Shown: positions 43,294-51,889 of the stretch, in pieces
How the letters are laid out: every line of letters begins with the position of its first letter
Position numbering within the stretch: position 1 is the stretch's first letter
Assembly: GCA_023458875.1 (NCBI GenBank)
Contig: JAEWXO010000054.1
Span: 1-51,996, forward strand
DNA from: Bacillota bacterium
GTDB taxonomy: Bacteria; Bacillota; Clostridia; Oscillospirales; Ruminococcaceae
Reading direction: 5' to 3'
DNA: 51,996 bases
Program-made: the position numbers and the translations under genes
The notes under the pieces: generated by a model
What the model was told of the DNA's origin: nothing
Databases searched by the model: none
What the model saw: only the letters and a program-made list of their open reading frames with translations

Positions 43294-46200
43294 ATGCTTT
43301 ATACATTATACCTGAATTTCAGAAATAAAATTATTGAATACACTCTTCCTTCGTGTAACAACAGAAAACTGTCTGTTGATATTTCTTCAAAGCTTGGTAT
43401 AGATGACTGTTGTCTTAGCCTTGAAATAATGGACAAGGTCTGGCGCATTCGCTCAGACCAGAAGCTTATGATTTCAGATGCTGAAACCGGAAATGCAGAA
43501 AATGATATTGTACTTGAAGACGGAAAGACAATAAACGTAAATATAAGAAAGACAGCAGTATCCTTTGCTGTCCTGGTTGTTGCGGTTACTGAAAACATAC
43601 ATTGCTTCAGAAAATACAGCATAAGTGATACTGTAAAAATAGGAAATGATGAAAATGCCGAAATAAATATATGCGACGAATTCGTAAGCAAGAAGCATGC
43701 AGTGATAAGCCTTACAGACGGAAAAGCTGTAATAACTGATTTCAGTAAAAACGGAATTTATATAAACAATGCACGTGCAGGTTCTGAGACTGTACTCGAA
43801 ATATTTGATATCATCTATATATTCGGAACAAAAATAATATATTTAGGAAACGTTCTTGCCGTCAATAATCATGAAAAAACAAATGTATCGCTTGCTACGT
43901 CTGATATGAGTGATTACTGTGTTCCGGATATATCAGAAACAGACGGATTATCCTCATGCCCGCCGAGAATTCGTGCAGATTATGACAATTCGAAATCTGT
44001 AATCGAATCCCCTGAGCTTAAAAGTACGGATAACAATAAAAAATATGATATTTACGGACTTATAAAATTAATGATGCCGTCAGCAGCGATACTGTCATCA
44101 TCCGCGAATTTCAGAGGAGATTCTGTTAATATTGCAGGCATGATAGGAGGATTTGCCTTAATTTCTGTTGCCGGAGGAGCCGCCTTTAGTTTTTTCTATG
44201 ATATGTCGGCAAGACATTTATCTAAAAAGAACAGGCTTTATAATGAAAATATATTAGATGCATATTTTGCTCAGAAGGAAAAAGAACTTAAGGAAAAACA
44301 GCAAAAATACCGGAATACAGTAAACAGCCGGTTCATAAGTACTGATGAGCTCACTGATATTTCTGATACCGGAAGCCCGTATTTGTGGAACAGAAGCAGA
44401 AACGATGATGACTTCCTTAAAATACGCCTGGGAACCGGACAGTCAGATTTCAGCAGATATATAGAAGTATCGCAGAATGCTTTAAAAAACGATAATTATT
44501 TTAAAACACGCGCGTGCGATCTCATGAAAAAGTTCAAAAGAATAAATGACATTGTAATTTGCGCTGAGCTGTGTTCTCAGAAGATATTCGGACTCATAGG
44601 GGAAAACGGCAGAATTTATGAAACGGCAGGCTGTATAGCCGTACAGACGGCTGCTTTTCACAAATGCAGCGATGTAAGAATCATGGTGTTTTACGACGAA
44701 TCAGAGTCTGGATATTTCAGCTGGATGAGATGGCTCCCACATACATTTTCAGCAGGAAAAAAGCAGAGGTATGCTGCGGATTCATTCAATTCATATAAAA
44801 ATATTCTCTTTATTCTTACCGATGAACTCAGCCGCAGGACAGAGAGCCGCAATGAAGGATACACAGGCAGATTTTTCCCTCATTATGTTGTTTTCTGTTC
44901 GTCTGAAAAAATATTCAGAAACGAGACAGTTTTAAAATATATAGCCTCATCAGAGGAGCTTGGCGTAACGTTTATACTCATGTATAATAATTCTCAGAAG
45001 CTCCCTAATCAGTGCAGTACAGTAATATCAAGGATAAAAGGCGAAGAAGGTATATTCAGACTTGATGAAATCTGTGATAAAACGGCCGGTATTAATTTTG
45101 ATGACATTTCATATAAAAAGGCTGACTGTTTTGCAAGAAGACTTATCGGGTTGTATGAGGAAGAAAACAACATGGTTATGCCGGACAGAATCAATTACTT
45201 TGATATGATATCCGTCAGGCATCCTGAAGAAATTGATATTTTAAAAAGCTACAAGATGAACAGGGCATATGAGAGTATCTGTGCGTGTATAGGTGTGTCA
45301 GACAATAACAAGCCTTTCTGTCTTGACATTCATGAAAAAAAGCACGGACCGCATGGCCTTGTGGCAGGTACGACCGGTTCAGGAAAATCAGAAGCACTTC
45401 AGACAATGATAGTTTCCATAGCGATGAACTATCATCCTGACGAGATATCATTTGTACTGATAGATTATAAAGGCGGAGGAATGTCGGATATTTTTGAGTG
45501 TCTTCCTCACACGGCAGGCATAGTCACAAATATTACTGATATATCCGAAAACGGATGCAGTCAGGCAAGACGTGCCTTGATTTCAATAAAAAGCGAAATC
45601 AAAAGAAGACAGAAGATATTTAAAAGCTATAATCTTAATCATATTGATGCGTATATGCAGCTTTTCAGAGCGGGAAAAACATATGAGCCGCTTCCGCATA
45701 TAATTATCGTTGTTGATGAATTTGCCGAACTGAAAAAAGAGCAGCCGGATTTCATAAGTCAGCTTGTAAGTACGGCACGTGTAGGAAGAAGTCTCGGACT
45801 CCATCTTATTCTGGCAACACAGAAGCCGACAGGTGTCGTTGATGAACAGATATGGAGCAACTCAAGGTTCAGGCTTTGTCTGAAGGTCCAGGATAAAACA
45901 GACAGTATAGGAATGCTTAAACGTCCTGAGGCGGCTTCACTTACAGTTACCGGAAGGGCATATATACAGATCGGGAATGATGAGATATTTGATATGGTGC
46001 AGACAGCGTATTCCGGTGCAGTCTATAATTCCGATGACAGCTTTGCCGACAGAGAAAGCAGCGCATATATGATAGATATTGACGGCAATGATTCTGTTAT
46101 AAGAGCGCTGCAGAGCAGGGGAGAACAGAAAACCACACAGCTTGATGCAATGGTAAATCATATAATAAAAACATGCAGTGAAAACAATATAAGCTGCTGC

Positions 46201-47571
46201 AGAAAATTATGGCTTGATCCCCTTCCGTCCGTTCTCAGCTGTGAGGATGCGGCAAAATTCGGACAGTCTGATTTTTCATCAGGTCTTGTATGTGTAATAG
46301 GCGCTGTTGACGATCCGGAAAATCAGAATATCCGTCCTGCAGTACTCGATATGTATGAAAATGAAAATATTATTATAGCAGGAAACACAGGGAGTGGAAA
46401 AACAACTCTCATTAATACAATGCTCTGCTCGCTTTTGGAAAACTATCCTCCTGAAAAGGTAAATTTATATATTTTTGATTTTGCAGGTGGTTTATTTGAC
46501 GTATACAAAAAAGCACCTCACTGCATTGATGTATTTTCATCTGTAACAGACAGCACAATGAAAAGCTTTTTCAATAATATTTTTAATGAGATTCATGAGC
46601 GAAAGCTTTTGTTTATAAAGGAAGGCGTAAGCAATTACAGGGACTATTCAGCGGTTAAAAGCAATATGCCTTCATTGGTTATATGTTTTGACGGATATTA
46701 TTTGTTCAGAGAGCTTTATCCCGAAAACGATGATGATTTTATGAGAATTTCAAGAGACTGTGTAAAATATGGAATATACATTATTGTATCTGTAAAGCAG
46801 ATTTCCGATATGAAATTTAAAACACGCCAGAATTTTAAAACAATAATTCCGCTCTGTCTTAATGATTTTACGGAATATAACGATATATTCGGACTGCATA
46901 TAAATTTTGATATGCCTCAGTGCCCGGGAAGAGGTTTTATAAAATACGGTAAAGTGATGGAATTTCAGACCGCTGTATGCTTTAACCCGGATTCTGCATC
47001 AGACAGGATAAAGCAGATGTCAGAAAAATTTGAGTTTATTTCATCAAAATATTCTGATTCTGTAAATAAGAAAAGCGGTGCGGTAAATAAGTACAACAAA
47101 GATTTTTATTGTCTGCATTTAAAAAATATTTCTCATTCTGATTACTCGGAATTTGCAGACAGCGTCATAAATGATTATCCTGATGTTTATATATGGGCAG
47201 ATAAAAAAATAAACCTGAGTTACTCAGCCGGCGGCAACAATGTCAAGGAATTTATAGGTGCCGACGGGGCTTATGATATGCTTGTAAGCCTGAAAAACGA
47301 GTTTATGGCAAGAAATCAGGAACGCAAAAAATACGGAAGAAGTACATATAAAAATCTCGCAGTGATAATCTGCAGCATGGCGGGTTTCTGCAGGTGCATT
47401 TATGATGACGGGTACAAAGAAGATATGAGCGGTATAACGGAAATTTTCTTCAGAGAAGGAAGCGGACTCGGAATCAGCTTTATATCTGATATTGATACCG
47501 GAAGCAGGTATATTGATACGGAGGCGGCCAGAATATTTATGTCATATAATACAGGGGTAGATTATGCTTAA
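43294..47571 (+). CDS. essC: EssC-like FtsK/SpoIIIE ATPase with FHA domain
   Basis: EssC is the motor of type VII secretion, at the membrane. The 1425 residues start with a possible degenerate FHA-like region (1-95), then an FHA domain (105-190; KIGNDENAEI, VSKKHAVI, SKNGIYIN). A hydrophobic stretch (258-302) covers one or two membrane helices. ATPase 1 has Walker A GTTGSGKS (692-699) and Walker B IIIVVDEF (Asp 808, Glu 809). ATPase 2 has GNTGSGKT (1030-1037), but its Walker B reads LVICFDGY, lacking the catalytic Glu. A third, degenerate domain (from about 1210) shows no P-loop. In known systems substrates bind the last domain. The start is 3 nt after the previous stop; the end overlaps the LytTR gene by 8 nt. 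Confidence 0.93.
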   Translation: MLYTLYLNFRNKIIEYTLPSCNNRKLSVDISSKLGIDDCCLSLEIMDKVWRIRSDQKLMISDAETGNAENDIVLEDGKTINVNIRKTAVSFAVLVVAVTENIHCFRKYSISDTVKIGNDENAEINICDEFVSKKHAVISLTDGKAVITDFSKNGIYINNARAGSETVLEIFDIIYIFGTKIIYLGNVLAVNNHEKTNVSLATSDMSDYCVPDISETDGLSSCPPRIRADYDNSKSVIESPELKSTDNNKKYDIYGLIKLMMPSAAILSSSANFRGDSVNIAGMIGGFALISVAGGAAFSFFYDMSARHLSKKNRLYNENILDAYFAQKEKELKEKQQKYRNTVNSRFISTDELTDISDTGSPYLWNRSRNDDDFLKIRLGTGQSDFSRYIEVSQNALKNDNYFKTRACDLMKKFKRINDIVICAELCSQKIFGLIGENGRIYETAGCIAVQTAAFHKCSDVRIMVFYDESESGYFSWMRWLPHTFSAGKKQRYAADSFNSYKNILFILTDELSRRTESRNEGYTGRFFPHYVVFCSSEKIFRNETVLKYIASSEELGVTFILMYNNSQKLPNQCSTVISRIKGEEGIFRLDEICDKTAGINFDDISYKKADCFARRLIGLYEEENNMVMPDRINYFDMISVRHPEEIDILKSYKMNRAYESICACIGVSDNNKPFCLDIHEKKHGPHGLVAGTTGSGKSEALQTMIVSIAMNYHPDEISFVLIDYKGGGMSDIFECLPHTAGIVTNITDISENGCSQARRALISIKSEIKRRQKIFKSYNLNHIDAYMQLFRAGKTYEPLPHIIIVVDEFAELKKEQPDFISQLVSTARVGRSLGLHLILATQKPTGVVDEQIWSNSRFRLCLKVQDKTDSIGMLKRPEAASLTVTGRAYIQIGNDEIFDMVQTAYSGAVYNSDDSFADRESSAYMIDIDGNDSVIRALQSRGEQKTTQLDAMVNHIIKTCSENNISCCRKLWLDPLPSVLSCEDAAKFGQSDFSSGLVCVIGAVDDPENQNIRPAVLDMYENENIIIAGNTGSGKTTLINTMLCSLLENYPPEKVNLYIFDFAGGLFDVYKKAPHCIDVFSSVTDSTMKSFFNNIFNEIHERKLLFIKEGVSNYRDYSAVKSNMPSLVICFDGYYLFRELYPENDDDFMRISRDCVKYGIYIIVSVKQISDMKFKTRQNFKTIIPLCLNDFTEYNDIFGLHINFDMPQCPGRGFIKYGKVMEFQTAVCFNPDSASDRIKQMSEKFEFISSKYSDSVNKKSGAVNKYNKDFYCLHLKNISHSDYSEFADSVINDYPDVYIWADKKINLSYSAGGNNVKEFIGADGAYDMLVSLKNEFMARNQERKKYGRSTYKNLAVIICSMAGFCRCIYDDGYKEDMSGITEIFFREGSGLGISFISDIDTGSRYIDTEAARIFMSYNTGVDYA

Positions 47572-48301
47572 TATATTTATCTATAACAGGGAAAAGGAAA
47601 GAGCGGCTTCTTTGAAAAAGAAATGCATTGCTCATATTGAGAAAACCGGAAAAAAATCAGAAGCCATAAAGGATTTCTCGGACTCAACCGAGCTGTATAC
47701 AGCCATAAGCTCGAATGATAAAATTTCACTGTATATGCTCAAAAAAGACAATGTCCTAAAAAAAATTTCCGGCTGTATAAGGGAGATAAACGACATGAGC
47801 TATATCGTTCTTATACTTAACAGACCTGAGGAAATGCTTGAATCTATAACGCCGGCAGCAAGACCGTCCGGAATATTGCTTGATAATTCTGATGACCAGC
47901 GTCTTGGAGCTGTTCTTGATGAAATATACGCTGACTATGCCAGACTTCCCGGTGTTTCGGAACAAAACAGCTTTTACAGCTTCAGAATAAGAAGCATAGA
48001 TTATAAGGTTTTGTTCTGCAGAATGCTGATGATAGAGGTTCAGAGCAAGAAAATAACAATCAGAACAGAGTCACAGATATTTGAGTTTTATGACAGTCTT
48101 GAGAACGTAATGAAAAATGCCCCTGATTATTTTATCAGGGTGCACAGAAGCTTTGTGGTAAATACGAATTTCATCAAAATAGTAAACTATGGTGAAAAAA
48201 CAATATATATGAATGACGGCTCGACAGTATTCTTTTCAAGGACATACAGCAATACAATAAAAGAATATCTTCGTAATACATTAAAGGAGAATTTTTTCTG
48301 A
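47564..48301 (+). CDS. LytTR regulator with degenerate receiver
   Basis: The 245-residue protein has a C-terminal LytTR DNA-binding domain (about 140-240; YFIRVHRSFVVNTNFIK is typical). The N-terminal 130 residues are receiver-sized and begin MLNIFIYNRE, but the segment where the phosphorylated Asp should lie (KISLYMLKKDN) does not have it in the usual setting. So it may be controlled by something other than a histidine kinase, for example the operon's own kinase. LytTR proteins regulate peptide or virulence genes in Firmicutes (AgrA, ComE). The start overlaps essC by 8 nt; the stop overlaps the next start. Confidence 0.88.
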   Translation: MLNIFIYNREKERAASLKKKCIAHIEKTGKKSEAIKDFSDSTELYTAISSNDKISLYMLKKDNVLKKISGCIREINDMSYIVLILNRPEEMLESITPAARPSGILLDNSDDQRLGAVLDEIYADYARLPGVSEQNSFYSFRIRSIDYKVLFCRMLMIEVQSKKITIRTESQIFEFYDSLENVMKNAPDYFIRVHRSFVVNTNFIKIVNYGEKTIYMNDGSTVFFSRTYSNTIKEYLRNTLKENFF

Positions 48302-48777
48302 TGCTTTCATACAGATTAAAAACAAAGGAGCTTATATTTATGCTTGACTGTTTTGGCCAGGTAAACAGTCTGCCGCAGGGATTCGGAAATATATATATTG
48401 ATGTCAGGCAGCATGGGGAGATTGCCTGGAGGCTTCATCGGAACGGAATGATTACATATATAAACGGTACGGCTGTTACAGACAGAATATTATCCGATAT
48501 ATTTAAAAATATTTATTCATCGGAATTTATTGCAGCCGACAGTAATCTTGATATATGGATTTACTGTTCAGATTTTATCATAGTAACTATTGAACGTGAC
48601 AGACTGTGCTCTGAGGATTATATCATGACACCTTTGCAGAATGCAGAGGAGCTTAAAGAAAAATTAACGGAAAACGGGTATTCGGAAGCATCCTTTGATC
48701 TGTACAGGGGCGGCAGTGAAAGATATAATCTGGATGAATTTACAAAGCTTTTAAAAGGTGATCCGTATGAAAAATGA
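48301..48777 (+). CDS. Unassigned secretion-operon protein
   Basis: I do not recognise this 158-residue protein. It looks soluble and mixed alpha/beta, has no signal peptide or membrane helix, and ends with a charged helix (LDEFTKLLKG). The ATG shares one base with the LytTR stop and follows AAAGGAG inside that gene. Tight coupling implies a role in the same machine, perhaps as chaperone or adaptor, but nothing in the sequence proves it. Its last 11 nt overlap the next gene. Confidence 0.75.
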   Translation: MLSYRLKTKELIFMLDCFGQVNSLPQGFGNIYIDVRQHGEIAWRLHRNGMITYINGTAVTDRILSDIFKNIYSSEFIAADSNLDIWIYCSDFIIVTIERDRLCSEDYIMTPLQNAEELKEKLTENGYSEASFDLYRGGSERYNLDEFTKLLKGDPYEK

Positions 48778-49030
48778 TTCTGTGATTATAGAAATATCAT
48801 GTCCTGCGACATCAAGAGCATATGATTTTGTCATCTGCAGACAGATGAAAATATCTGATGTAATAGAGAAGGTATCGGATGAAATAATGGAATTTGAGGT
48901 CAATAAAAGTCTGTTTACTGATGTAAATTTACTCGAACTTTTTTCTGAATTTTATAAATCTTCACTTGACAAAAGTCTTAAAATATATGATTATAATATA
49001 AAAAGCGGATGCAGGCTCATGCTTGTCTGA
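48767..49030 (+). CDS. YukD/EsaB-like ubiquitin-fold protein
   Basis: The 87-residue protein has the size and layout of the YukD/EsaB family, ubiquitin-like proteins found in type VII loci. Visible are an initial strand (VIIEISCPATSRAYDFVI), a helix region (MKISDVIEKVSDEI) and a final strand IKSGCRLMLV, matching the family end. The ATG at 48767 has AAGGTG upstream; a GTG three codons earlier lies in that site and is rejected. Family assignment rests on fold pattern and place. Confidence 0.75.
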   Translation: MKNDSVIIEISCPATSRAYDFVICRQMKISDVIEKVSDEIMEFEVNKSLFTDVNLLELFSEFYKSSLDKSLKIYDYNIKSGCRLMLV

Positions 49031-49044
49031 AACAGGAGGAAATT

Positions 49045-49263
49045 ATGAACGGAGAAATAAAAACAGCCCTTGCAGAGCTTGACGAAAATGTTCAGGAGCA
49101 ATTCACTCAGATACGGAAAATAAACACCTTGCTTTCCCAGGCATGGATCTCTGAAGCGTCAGCTGTATGTATGGAGCGTGCACGGAAAATAAGCCTTGCA
49201 ATTTCACAGATAAGTGATGAAATAATAAATATATCTGCTACAGGAGACACAGAATGGAAATGA
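49045..49263 (+). CDS. WXG100-like small helical protein 1
   Basis: The 72-residue protein is nearly all helical. The central AWISEASAVCMERARK has a Trp-x-Ser turn in the place of the WXG motif, between two helices. WXG100 proteins are secreted substrates or partners of type VII systems; at 72 residues this one is short. ATG at 49045 has CAGGAGG 8 nt upstream. An in-frame start at 49009 overlaps the previous gene and is rejected. Confidence 0.7.
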   Translation: MNGEIKTALAELDENVQEQFTQIRKINTLLSQAWISEASAVCMERARKISLAISQISDEIINISATGDTEWK

Positions 49264-49511
49264 ATTTTTCACATGAATTTTTAAAAAAAAATGCTCATGA
49301 GCTTGAGATGAAAAGTAACGAATGGAATAAAACAGTTGATGAGATACAGAGGCTTTCTGAAAAAACAAAGTACTCTGAGGATTTAAAGCCTGAAATAAAA
49401 AAATTGTTTTATGCAGGCTCAGTAATAAAAGAGTATGCAGATCTTTTGCAGTATGTAACGGATGAATACGATAAAAACGAAAAATCTTTAATTCACAAAT
49501 TTGAGGTGTAA
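49254..49511 (+). CDS. Small helical protein 2 of the secretion operon
   Basis: The 85-residue protein is predicted all-helical and charged (KKNAHELEMKSNEWNKTVDE), with no membrane helix or WXG turn. It lies between two WXG-like genes, so it could form a heterodimer with one of them. The start at 49254 has AGGAG; an ATG two codons later is possible. It overlaps the previous gene by 10 nt. Confidence 0.75.
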   Translation: MEMNFSHEFLKKNAHELEMKSNEWNKTVDEIQRLSEKTKYSEDLKPEIKKLFYAGSVIKEYADLLQYVTDEYDKNEKSLIHKFEV

Positions 49512-49512
49512 T

Positions 49513-49806
49513 ATGGATGATATACTTAAAATATATTTACAGATGATACATCAGTATGAAAAATTAAGCATGATCCTGAATGATATTACAACAGTAAGTG
49601 GAGAACTGAAGAATAACTGGAAAAACGATTCAGGGAGACTTTATGAGGCCTCCCTTAATGAAACCCAGCAGTATATACAGAAGGTTTTAAGTGACTTCAG
49701 GATACGGATGGAAGAAATAAAAAAAATCGCAAAAGAGCATTCAATTGATACAGGCATACAGCAGGGTGAAAATTCAGATAATATTTTACAGAAGTTTTCT
49801 TTTTAA
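49513..49806 (+). CDS. WXG100-like small helical protein 3
   Basis: At 97 residues, with helix, NNWKNDSGRLYEASL, helix, this is the best WXG100 match in the operon: the Trp-x-Asn-Asp-Ser turn sits near the middle and a Tyr follows at the usual distance. No signal peptide is present, as expected for type VII substrates. The ATG at 49513 follows GAGGTG. It is a candidate secreted substrate or core component. Confidence 0.75.
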   Translation: MDDILKIYLQMIHQYEKLSMILNDITTVSGELKNNWKNDSGRLYEASLNETQQYIQKVLSDFRIRMEEIKKIAKEHSIDTGIQQGENSDNILQKFSF

Positions 49807-49827
49807 AATAAATCAGGAGGAAAAAAA

Positions 49828-50256
49828 GTGGACAAATTTTTACTGTCATCTGACGAGCTTTCAGAATGTATACAGGGATACAGAGTATTATCGGATTCTA
49901 TGATAAACGATCTTAAAATAATAAAAAGAATAAAGCAGCAGCTTGATAAAAATAACCGTACATATGAACATATATGTATGATCGAGAATGATATAAACAA
50001 GCAGATAAACAGCATCGATACGCTTGTAGCTTCACTTGATGAAAGTCTGAAAAAATATACTGATACAGAGCTTTTAATATTTTCGCATATTCAGAAAAGG
50101 CTTTTTATGAATTTCGGTCCGGACAGTCTTAATGATGTTATTGTTGAGCGGGAATGTGAATTTTCTGAAAGTATGCTGCTTGAAAACCATACATTAAGAC
50201 ATGAGGAATGGCTTTTGGGGCTTGTATCGGAAAACAAGAATCATAAAGGGGGATAA
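49828..50256 (+). CDS. Helical protein 4 of the secretion operon
   Basis: The 142-residue protein is mostly helical, with likely coiled-coil (about 20-85), and has no membrane segment. I do not recognise a family. GTG at 49828 follows AGGAGG. By size it resembles an ESX-type adaptor or long WXG relative, but no WXG turn is seen. It lies 5 nt before the vWA-FHA gene. Confidence 0.75.
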   Translation: MDKFLLSSDELSECIQGYRVLSDSMINDLKIIKRIKQQLDKNNRTYEHICMIENDINKQINSIDTLVASLDESLKKYTDTELLIFSHIQKRLFMNFGPDSLNDVIVERECEFSESMLLENHTLRHEEWLLGLVSENKNHKGG

Positions 50257-50261
50257 ATATT

Positions 50262-51692
50262 TTGAAAAGGAAAATATCTTTTACAGCACTCGGAATAATT
50301 TTTATTCTTCTTCTGATTCCGATAAGACCTGCCATTGTTAACGCGGATGATAAATCAGAGGTTATGTATTCATATCAGGAAAATGAAAATCTTAACTTTT
50401 TCATAAACCTTCCGTACAAAAATCTTAGTTTGGAAAAATGTCTTATTGACAATCAGGAAGCACGGATATCCGAATTTTACACACTTGAAGATGACAGCCG
50501 GGCAGAGACAGTTTTTTTATTTGATGAATATGTTTTTACAAATAATTCTGATATCCAGAAAAAAGCTTTGCAGATAACAAAGGATATTCTTAAGAATGCC
50601 GGAAAAAATGAGATGTTCTGTGTTGCTTCTTTTGGAGATGACAGACTGACAGTTGCAACTGATTTTACAGACAATCAGCTTGCAGCACTTGAGGCCTCAG
50701 AAAAAATAGAATACAATTCATTTGCTTCAGATATTTATAACGGTATAAGGCATATGAGTGCCGGAATAAATGACAGGGACCAGGCAGTTTTCAGAAGAAT
50801 CGTAGTTTTTACGGACAGCAGTTCTGTTAATTCTTCAGATATACCGAAAAACGATAAAAGTATCAGATATCCTGTCTGTTTTATTCTTATGGATAAAGAT
50901 GAAAAACCGTTGTATGATGATCATATTTCGTCTGATTTCTTTTTTTCCAGGTATTACAGATGTACCGGAAATACAGACTGTGCAACTGTTGCAGAAAAAA
51001 TAAATGATTTTTCCGGAGTTTATTTCTGCAAAGCAAGTATTCCGGAGACACTTCTTGAGACTGATGACGACATAACGGTTAAAATGGAATTTGAGGGAGA
51101 AAACCAGTCAGTGTCAATAGAATCCGTTGCACAGATAAAATCATATATTAAGCCTGAGACCGAGGAAAAGGAAAAAAATAATATAACACTTATGGCAGCA
51201 GTTTTTGCGTTCATAATTATTATTCTGTCATCAGTTATTATTATTTTTATGAGGAAACTGAAAAAAGAAGAAAAAAATGAATCAGCTCAGAAATCAGCAA
51301 AGACAGCAGTCCTGCCCGGAGCTACAGAAATACTAAAGACCACAGTATTGTCCGATTCAACGAGAATACTTCTTGACGATATGTACCAGTGTAAAATAAT
51401 ACTTACAGATGTTGATAATCCGGGTAATGTAATAGAAATACCGTCAGTCGGTGAGGCAATAATAGGCAGAAACAGCCAGCTTTCAGACTATGCAATACTG
51501 CATGAAAAGAGTATTTCACAAAAACACTGCAAGATATTTGTGAGAAACGCATGCGTGTATGTTATTGATCTCGAATCTTCAAATCATACATATGTAGACG
51601 GCGAAATGGTAGAGGATGAAACGGAACTTACAAATGGATCAGTACTCCGTATAGGCAGGCTTTCATTTGAGGTTGGGATTATCCCTATTTAA
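50262..51692 (+). CDS. vWA-TM-FHA membrane protein
   Basis: The 476-residue protein has a signal or anchor (1-28), an outer vWA-like domain (about 80-260) with a degenerate MIDAS (FLFDEYVFTN in place of DxSxS), a membrane helix (308-330) and a cytoplasmic FHA domain (398-472; IIGRNSQL, SISQKHCKI, SSNHTYVDG). Between them, four threonines (348, 355, 360 and 367) each have Leu at +3, the spacing preferred in FHA-pThr binding. It could link the kinase to outer events. Start: TTG at 50262 after AAAGGGGG. Last gene of the operon. Confidence 0.85.
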   Translation: MKRKISFTALGIIFILLLIPIRPAIVNADDKSEVMYSYQENENLNFFINLPYKNLSLEKCLIDNQEARISEFYTLEDDSRAETVFLFDEYVFTNNSDIQKKALQITKDILKNAGKNEMFCVASFGDDRLTVATDFTDNQLAALEASEKIEYNSFASDIYNGIRHMSAGINDRDQAVFRRIVVFTDSSSVNSSDIPKNDKSIRYPVCFILMDKDEKPLYDDHISSDFFFSRYYRCTGNTDCATVAEKINDFSGVYFCKASIPETLLETDDDITVKMEFEGENQSVSIESVAQIKSYIKPETEEKEKNNITLMAAVFAFIIIILSSVIIIFMRKLKKEEKNESAQKSAKTAVLPGATEILKTTVLSDSTRILLDDMYQCKIILTDVDNPGNVIEIPSVGEAIIGRNSQLSDYAILHEKSISQKHCKIFVRNACVYVIDLESSNHTYVDGEMVEDETELTNGSVLRIGRLSFEVGIIPI

Positions 51693-51736
51693 GAAGACAA
51701 TATTAGAAACTAAGAACTAAATATAAATTTGCATGA

Positions 51737-51782
51737 AAAAACCACATAAAACTTTTAAGTATTGAAGTTTTATGTGGTTTTT
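51737..51782 (+). terminator. Terminator of the secretion operon
   Basis: An 18-bp stem (51737-51754 with 51765-51782) ends in a run of five T. It lies 44 nt after the last stop. The remaining bases to 51889 hold nothing I can support. Confidence 0.92.
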
Positions 51783-51889
51783 AGTGTGGCAATGTGTTGC
51801 AATATAACATATTGTAATTGTGAAACGTGATAAATGTGCCTATTTCATCTTAAATACTAGAGAAATTTTATGTTAGAGACCACCTATTC

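Noticed and set aside
49260..51692. LXG toxin or immunity gene in the secretion operon
   Set aside because: None of the small helical proteins has a C-terminal toxin domain, and the last gene is a vWA-FHA membrane protein.
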